The translations under genes were made by a program, and so were the position numbers. From contig JANXZT010000247.1 of assembly GCA_025355395.1 (NCBI GenBank), positions 1 to 17,447 on the forward strand: a stretch of 17,447 bases of DNA, written 5' to 3'. This document shows, piece by piece, positions 12,904 through 17,447 of this stretch. The notes beneath the pieces are model-generated. The model was not told the DNA's origin, ran no database searches, and worked only from the letters and a program-made list of their open reading frames with translations. The stretch is from Betaproteobacteria bacterium. GTDB lineage: Bacteria > Pseudomonadota > Gammaproteobacteria > Burkholderiales > Casimicrobiaceae. Position 1 is the stretch's first letter. Each line of letters opens with the position of its first letter.

Positions 12904-15503
12904 TGGAGACGCAATTGGTCGACGAGCGTGGTTTCGAGCCGCACCAGCGCCTGTTCGTCGTGCAGGGTAGCGCCATCCACCAGAAAAACATCCTCCGCGC
13001 GCTCGCCGAGGGTATTGATCTTGGCGCTGGTGACATTGATGTTGGCGCCGGCGAGGGTGTAGGCGATACCGGCGAGCAATCCGGGTCGATCACCCGCCAC
13101 GATTTCCAGAATGTATTGCGTACCCTTGTCATCGGCGAAGATGCGTACTTCAGGCGAGAGCGGGAAGTGTTTGAGACGCCGGCTGACCCGCCCGATTGCC
13201 GGCGGCTGCAACGGCGGCCGCGCGTCGAGGAGGCGCGCGAGCTCGTACTCGACGAATTGAATCGTTTCGCGATGCGATGCGCCGGGATTGGCCGGATCGT
13301 GGGCGGCAAACGTATCCAGCGCATAACCGCGCCGGGTGGTATGGATCTTGGCTTCGAGAATGGAGAGTCCCGCCCGGCCGAAAAATCCGCAAATGCGCGC
13401 GAAAAGATCCTTTTGATCCGGCAGGTAAACGAACACTTGCAACCCGGCGCCGGCGCGTGACAACCGGGCCTTGACCACCGGCTTCGCTCCTTCCGCGCGA
13501 TAGAAAAGCTGCCGCGCGTGCCACGCGATTTCATCGGCGGTGTGACGCTGGAAATACACGCTGTCGAGCTTGCTCCACAACGTCCGCTCCGCCCCATCGG
13601 CCACGGCATAAAGCCGCAGCAGGCGGCGCGCTTCTTCCTGCCGCTCCTCCAGGCTGTCGGCGAGGCTCGCGGCTCCCGTGCCCAGAAGCCGGGCGCGGGT
13701 GGCATTGAACAGATCTTCGAGGAGCTTCGCTTTCCACGCGTTCCACACCCGGGGGCTGGTGCCGCGAATGTCGGCCACCGTGAAAAGATACAGCGCCATC
13801 AACCTGCGCTCGCTGCCCACGCGGGTGGCAAACGCAGCCACGACGTCGGGATCGGTGATGTCCTGCTTCTGGGCCGTCGCCGACATCGCGAGATGCTGCA
13901 CGACCAGCCACTCGACAAGCTCCGCATCTTCTACGGCCAAGCCGTGCGCGCGGCAAAACCGACGGGCGTCACGCGCACCAAGCAGCGAATGGTCTCCGCC
14001 GCGTCCTTTGCCGATGTCATGGAAAAGGCCTGCCAGATACAGCACGTCCTTGCGCGGAAAATCGGCCATGAGCCGCGAGCAGAGCGGATATTCGTGCGCA
14101 TGCTGCGCCTCGCAGAACCGGCGCAGATTGCGTATCACCATCAAACTGTGCTCGTCCACGGTGTACACGTGGAAGAGATCATGCTGCATTTGGCCTACGA
14201 TGCGGCCAAATGGAGGCAGGTAGTGTCCCAGCACGTCGTAGAGATTCATGCGCCGCAATTCATGCGTCAGCCCGCGGGGCTCGCGGAATACCTGCAGGAA
14301 GCGACGGCGATTGGCGGGATCGGCGCGGAATCGCGCATTGATGCGATGCCGATTGCGCCATAGTGCGCGCAACGTCCGGGCGGACATGCCTTTTAATTCG
14401 GGGTGCCTTTGCATGGCGAGGAAGGCATCGAGCATCGCGGCAGGCCGGCGCATGAAGACGTCTTCGTCACAGACGTCGAGCAACTCGTCCGCCATCTGGA
14501 AATCGTCATCGAGCGGGGTCACGACCGTGGTGGTGGGCAGGATCCGCCCGTGCAAGTTCTGCAACAGGATCACGTTGACCTGCCGCACGAGCCTGGCCGC
14601 GCGGTAATAGCGCTGCATGAGCTGCTCGCTGGCCCGGCGCGTGGGCGTGTCGGCCAATCCGATCTCACGCGCGAGCGCCTGCTGCTGGTCGAAGATGAGG
14701 CGGTCCTCCCGGCGCCCGGCCAGGAAATGCAGGCGCACGCGCAATGCGCCGATGAACCGCTCCTGCCGCGAAACGGCGCGCGCTTCCTGTGCCGTGATGA
14801 GGCCGGCGCGAGCGATCTCGATCCAGCTTCGCCCCAGTCCGGCCGCCCGGGCAATCCACAGCACGGTCTGCAGATCGCGCAGGCCGCCGGGGCTTTCTTT
14901 TACATTCGGCTCGAGGTTGTACGCCGCATCGTGGAAGCGAAGATGCCGCTGCTGCTGCTCGAGCGCCTTCGACTCGTAGAACGCGACGATATCGAGCGTC
15001 GAGCGCAGCGCTTCAACGAAGCTGCGATGCAGGGCGCGCGAGCCAATGAGCAAACGCTGCTCGAGGAGGCTCGTGGCGATTGTCGCGTCCCTATGCATCT
15101 CCGCCTGACATTGGTCGATGGTGCGAACGCTGTGCCCGGGCTCGAGCCCGATATCCCACAGCATGCCGACGAGGCGCTCCATGAAGCCGGTCACCCGGAC
15201 ATCCGGCGCCGCCGCAAGCAGGATAAGAAGGTCCACATCGGAGTGCGGAAAAAGCTGCCCGCGACCGTAACCACCCACGGCGATCAGCGCAATCTCGGCG
15301 GGGGCGCCGAGCTCGATCCACACTTCGCGCACGACCTTGTCGACCAGGCGTGAGTGCCCGCGCAACAGGACCGGGGTATCCGGACGCGTCTCGAAGGCCG
15401 CGCGCAGTGCTTCGCGTCCGGTGCGCAATTCGCCCCGCCACCGCAAGGCAACGGGTGCGCCCACCGCGACCGGTGATGCGTACGCCGAGACCGGAGCGGT
15501 CAC
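12900..15503 (-). CDS. glnD: Bifunctional PII uridylyltransferase/uridylyl-removing enzyme
   Basis: GlnD senses glutamine and adds or removes UMP on PII proteins, steering glutamine synthetase and nitrogen gene control. The 867-residue protein has the nucleotidyltransferase motif GGYGRGQLFPHSDVD (77-91), the helical uridylyltransferase linker, an HD domain for UMP removal (VDEHSL about 449-454, HDIGKG at 495-500), and two C-terminal ACT domains (about 687-735 and 797-850). The usual RGEL of the active site reads RGQL here, a mild change; both catalytic Asp of SDVD are kept. Start is GTG 15503, six bases after the map stop with no clear SD, so coupled translation is likely. Length is close to the family norm (about 890 in E. 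coli). Confidence 0.96.
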   Translation of the reverse strand: MTAPVSAYASPVAVGAPVALRWRGELRTGREALRAAFETRPDTPVLLRGHSRLVDKVVREVWIELGAPAEIALIAVGGYGRGQLFPHSDVDLLILLAAAPDVRVTGFMERLVGMLWDIGLEPGHSVRTIDQCQAEMHRDATIATSLLEQRLLIGSRALHRSFVEALRSTLDIVAFYESKALEQQQRHLRFHDAAYNLEPNVKESPGGLRDLQTVLWIARAAGLGRSWIEIARAGLITAQEARAVSRQERFIGALRVRLHFLAGRREDRLIFDQQQALAREIGLADTPTRRASEQLMQRYYRAARLVRQVNVILLQNLHGRILPTTTVVTPLDDDFQMADELLDVCDEDVFMRRPAAMLDAFLAMQRHPELKGMSARTLRALWRNRHRINARFRADPANRRRFLQVFREPRGLTHELRRMNLYDVLGHYLPPFGRIVGQMQHDLFHVYTVDEHSLMVIRNLRRFCEAQHAHEYPLCSRLMADFPRKDVLYLAGLFHDIGKGRGGDHSLLGARDARRFCRAHGLAVEDAELVEWLVVQHLAMSATAQKQDITDPDVVAAFATRVGSERRLMALYLFTVADIRGTSPRVWNAWKAKLLEDLFNATRARLLGTGAASLADSLEERQEEARRLLRLYAVADGAERTLWSKLDSVYFQRHTADEIAWHARQLFYRAEGAKPVVKARLSRAGAGLQVFVYLPDQKDLFARICGFFGRAGLSILEAKIHTTRRGYALDTFAAHDPANPGASHRETIQFVEYELARLLDARPPLQPPAIGRVSRRLKHFPLSPEVRIFADDKGTQYILEIVAGDRPGLLAGIAYTLAGANINVTSAKINTLGERAEDVFLVDGATLHDEQALVRLETTLVDQLRLH

Positions 15504-15509
15504 GCCATG

Positions 15510-16304
15510 TCAGGCCGCCGATGGCGGCGGCGTTCCGGCGGAGGTCGTCAGCACCTCGAACCCGTCGGCGGTCACGGCCACCGTGTGTTCCCACTGCGCT
15601 GAAAGCGAGTGATCGGCCGTGACGATCGTCCAGCCGTCTTTCATGCCGCGTATGCCGGGACCGCCGGCATTGACCATTGGCTCGATGGTAAAGATCATGC
15701 CGGGCAAGAGCTTCAAGCCGGTGCCGGCACGGCCGTAATGCAACACCTGGGGCTCTTCATGAAAGTTGCGCCCGATGCCATGGCCACAGAATTCGCGCAC
15801 GATCGAAAAGCCGTTGCTTTCGGCGTGCCGCTGAATTACTTGGCCAATGTCCCCCAGGTGCACACCGGGCTTGACCGCGTGGATCCCTCTCCACATCGCC
15901 TCGTAGGTTACTTCCACCAGCCGCCTGGCCTGGATGGAAGGCGCACCGATCGTGAACATGCGACTCGTGTCGCCGTGGAAGCCGTCCTTGATAACCGTGA
16001 TGTCGACATTGAGGATGTCCCCGGGCTTCAACGTCTTGTCGCCCGGAATCCCGTGGCATACCACATGGTTTACGGAAGTGCACACGGACGCGGGATACGG
16101 CGCGTGCCCCGGCGGCGCATAGTTGAGTGGGGCCGGTACGGTGCGCTGGGTCTCCACCATGTAGGTGTGGCAGAGCCGGTTCAACTCGCCGGTGGTGACG
16201 CCCGCCTGCACATGCGGCGTAATGAAGTCGAGCACCTCCGCGGCAAGACGCCCGGCAACGCGCATGCGAGCGAGATCGTCGTTCGATTTGAGATTTACAC
16301 TCAT
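15510..16304 (-). CDS. map: Methionine aminopeptidase, type I
   Basis: Removes the initiator Met from new proteins. The 264-residue protein has the five metal ligands of the family: D101 (NVDITV), D112 (HGDTSRMF), H175 (CGHGIGRNFHEEP), E208 (FTIEPM) and E239 (QWEHTVAV), plus the substrate-contact His84 (CHGIPG). No N-terminal extension, as in type Ia enzymes. ATG 16304 has a modest AGGG upstream. It lies 18 bases after dapD and 6 before glnD, one operon. In E. coli, map, glnD and dapD are also neighbours but with dapD last; here dapD comes first. Confidence 0.96.
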   Translation of the reverse strand: MSVNLKSNDDLARMRVAGRLAAEVLDFITPHVQAGVTTGELNRLCHTYMVETQRTVPAPLNYAPPGHAPYPASVCTSVNHVVCHGIPGDKTLKPGDILNVDITVIKDGFHGDTSRMFTIGAPSIQARRLVEVTYEAMWRGIHAVKPGVHLGDIGQVIQRHAESNGFSIVREFCGHGIGRNFHEEPQVLHYGRAGTGLKLLPGMIFTIEPMVNAGGPGIRGMKDGWTIVTADHSLSAQWEHTVAVTADGFEVLTTSAGTPPPSAA

Positions 16305-16322
16305 GCAATAAGACCCTGGATC

Positions 16323-17162
16323 CTAAATCCGCAGTAGCTCGTTGATGCTGGTCTTGGCGCGCGTTTTCGCGTCGACCTGCTTCACGATGACCGCGCAATA
16401 CAAGTGGCAGCTGCCCTCGGAGGACGGCAGGCTCCCTGCCACCACCACCGAGCCCGCGGGAACGCGGCCATAGGCGATCTCTCCGGTGGCGCGGTTGAAG
16501 ATGCGCGTGCTCTGGCCGAGGAACACGCCCATGCCAAGTACCGAGTTTTCCTCCACGACCACGCCTTCCACGACTTCGGAGCGCGCCCCGATGAAGCAGT
16601 TATCCTCGATGATGGTTGGATTGGCCTGCAACGGTTCGAGGACGCCGCCGATGCCCACACCCCCGGAAAGATGGACGTTGCGCCCGATCTGCGCGCACGA
16701 GCCCACCGTCGCCCACGTATCGACCATGGTGCCTTCATCGACATAGGCGCCGATGTTCACGTACGAGGGCATCAGCACGACGTTCTTTGCGATATAGGCG
16801 CCGCGCCGCGCGACGGCCGGTGGCACGACACGCACGCCCGCTGCCAGAAACTCTTCGTCGGTAAAGCCGGCAAATTTCGTCGGCACCTTGTCGTAGAACG
16901 CAAACGCCGGCGCGGCCCGGTCGGGCGCGGCACTGCGCATCGCGGTGTTGTCAGCGAGACGGAACGAGAGCAGCACGGCCTTCTTGATCCACTGATGCGT
17001 GATCCAATGGCCCTGGGATTTTTCTGCCACGCGAAGACGGCCGCCGTCGAGCTCGCCAATCACGTGGGCGACCGCATCGCGAATTTCGGCGGAGGCTGCC
17101 GCCGGGCTCAATTGGGCGCGCTCCTCCCACGCGGCATCGATCGTTTGTTGCAGGTGGGTCAT
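16323..17162 (-). CDS. dapD: 2,3,4,5-tetrahydropyridine-2,6-dicarboxylate N-succinyltransferase
   Basis: DapD transfers succinyl from succinyl-CoA to tetrahydrodipicolinate in lysine/diaminopimelate synthesis. The 279-residue protein (usual length about 274) has the helical N-terminal domain (HWITHQWIKKAVLLSFRL), a left-handed beta-helix of hexapeptide repeats (about 118-215) including AYVDEGTMVDTWATVGSCAQIG, and the C-terminal VKQVDAKTRAKTSINELLR. ATG 17162 gives the family N-terminus MTHLQQTIDAAWEER; GGAGG (17178-17174) lies 11 bases upstream. An upstream in-frame ATG (17210) would add 16 unlikely residues. First gene of the dapD-map-glnD operon. A TAAAAT (17224-17219) could be its -10, without a good -35. 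Confidence 0.96.
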   Translation of the reverse strand: MTHLQQTIDAAWEERAQLSPAAASAEIRDAVAHVIGELDGGRLRVAEKSQGHWITHQWIKKAVLLSFRLADNTAMRSAAPDRAAPAFAFYDKVPTKFAGFTDEEFLAAGVRVVPPAVARRGAYIAKNVVLMPSYVNIGAYVDEGTMVDTWATVGSCAQIGRNVHLSGGVGIGGVLEPLQANPTIIEDNCFIGARSEVVEGVVVEENSVLGMGVFLGQSTRIFNRATGEIAYGRVPAGSVVVAGSLPSSEGSCHLYCAVIVKQVDAKTRAKTSINELLRI

Positions 17163-17447
17163 CGTTTTTCCGGCCTCCAGGGGAGCCGCCATGAGCAGTC
17201 GAGCGAACAAAAGATGTCATTTTACCGTGCCGCTCGAGGTCCCCACGATTGGCGTCACATCGGTGTGCTCGCGCGCGGCAGGGAATCGCGTGCGGCGAGC
17301 CGCCGTACAGCCAGGAAGAGCTCCCCACCATCGCACCCAGGCGTGCGATGAACATCGGCAGTGAGATGCGATGAAACGCACAGCACGCGGACAGGCCGTG
17401 CCCTGGGTGCGAGCGGCGGTGCCCGGCGGCTACAGCATACGGGCGAG
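17163..17447. other. Upstream region of dapD; hairpins and possible start of a divergent gene
   Basis: CATCGCAC (17329-17336) and GTGCGATG (17343-17350) form a perfect 8-base hairpin with a 6-base loop. TCGCACCCAGG (17331-17341) is also a perfect inverted copy of CCTGGGTGCGA (17402-17412), so two mutually exclusive stems are possible. A plus-strand frame opens at ATG 17371 (MKRTARGQAVPW...), with GTGAG six bases upstream, and runs off the window after 25 codons. I do not recognise it, and it is too short to call as a gene. On the minus strand no frame resembles dapC or another known dapD neighbour. Confidence 0.35.

Noticed and set aside
14403..15353. A 316-codon plus-strand open frame opposite glnD
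   Set aside because: It mirrors the codon structure of glnD and shows no motif; shadow frame.
16404..17351. A 315-codon plus-strand open frame opposite dapD
   Set aside because: Antisense shadow of a confidently identified dapD, with His/Arg-rich composition.
1..17447. CRISPR array, tRNA, rRNA, insertion sequence or attachment site
   Set aside because: Gaps between genes are short; none shows direct repeats with spacers, cloverleaf sequence, transposase frame or flanking target duplication.

Overview
The window reads as a stretch of chromosome from a GC-rich betaproteobacterium. The lineage is inferred from the housekeeping set (dapD-map-glnD, dapE-prmB, a pilU retraction ATPase and an S-methyl-5'-thioinosine-type phosphorylase) and from the style of the proteins, not from a marker RNA. 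It is densely packed, mostly core metabolism. I see no insertion sequence, prophage, CRISPR array, tRNA or rRNA.

Left part (1-3600). The 5' end of selD runs off the left edge on the minus strand. Its leader holds a good sigma70-type promoter, a small open frame and a pair of REP-like hairpins. On the plus strand follow an unusual Fpg/MutM-family DNA glycosylase, a small formyltransferase-fold protein whose usual catalytic Asn is Gly, and a stand-alone CheY-like receiver. A small exported protein of unknown function faces them on the minus strand.

Iron region (3658-6205). A YbiR-like ion transporter (minus) and a periplasmic cupredoxin plus FTR1 iron permease pair (plus, FtrB/FtrC-like) diverge from one short intergenic stretch. 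A convincing Fur box covers the -10 of the plus-strand promoter. The cupredoxin gene begins in a 9-base tandem repeat that supplies seven consecutive in-frame ATG codons. No ftrA (P19) or ftrD partner is present.

Minus-strand block 6276-11324: pilU, dapE, prmB and a thiamine-diphosphate enzyme of the acetolactate synthase fold. dapE and prmB overlap by ATGA, and the ThDP enzyme starts about 21 bases after prmB, so the last three look like one operon. dapE makes L,L-diaminopimelate for lysine and peptidoglycan; prmB methylates ribosomal protein L3.

Right part. A plus-strand pair (methylthio-nucleoside phosphorylase, then a peptide deformylase, overlapping by ATGA) converges on a minus-strand operon dapD-map-glnD, and def and glnD share a CTAG that ends both genes. 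Def and Map act one after the other on nascent protein N-termini, although they lie in different transcripts. dapD and dapE, two steps of the succinylase lysine pathway, lie about 6 kb apart. GlnD is the nitrogen sensor that uridylylates PII.

I found no clearly new multi-gene system. The points most worth a second look are the ATG-repeat start of the iron-regulated cupredoxin gene, the residue changes in the Fpg-like and formyltransferase-like proteins, and the REP-containing leader of selD.
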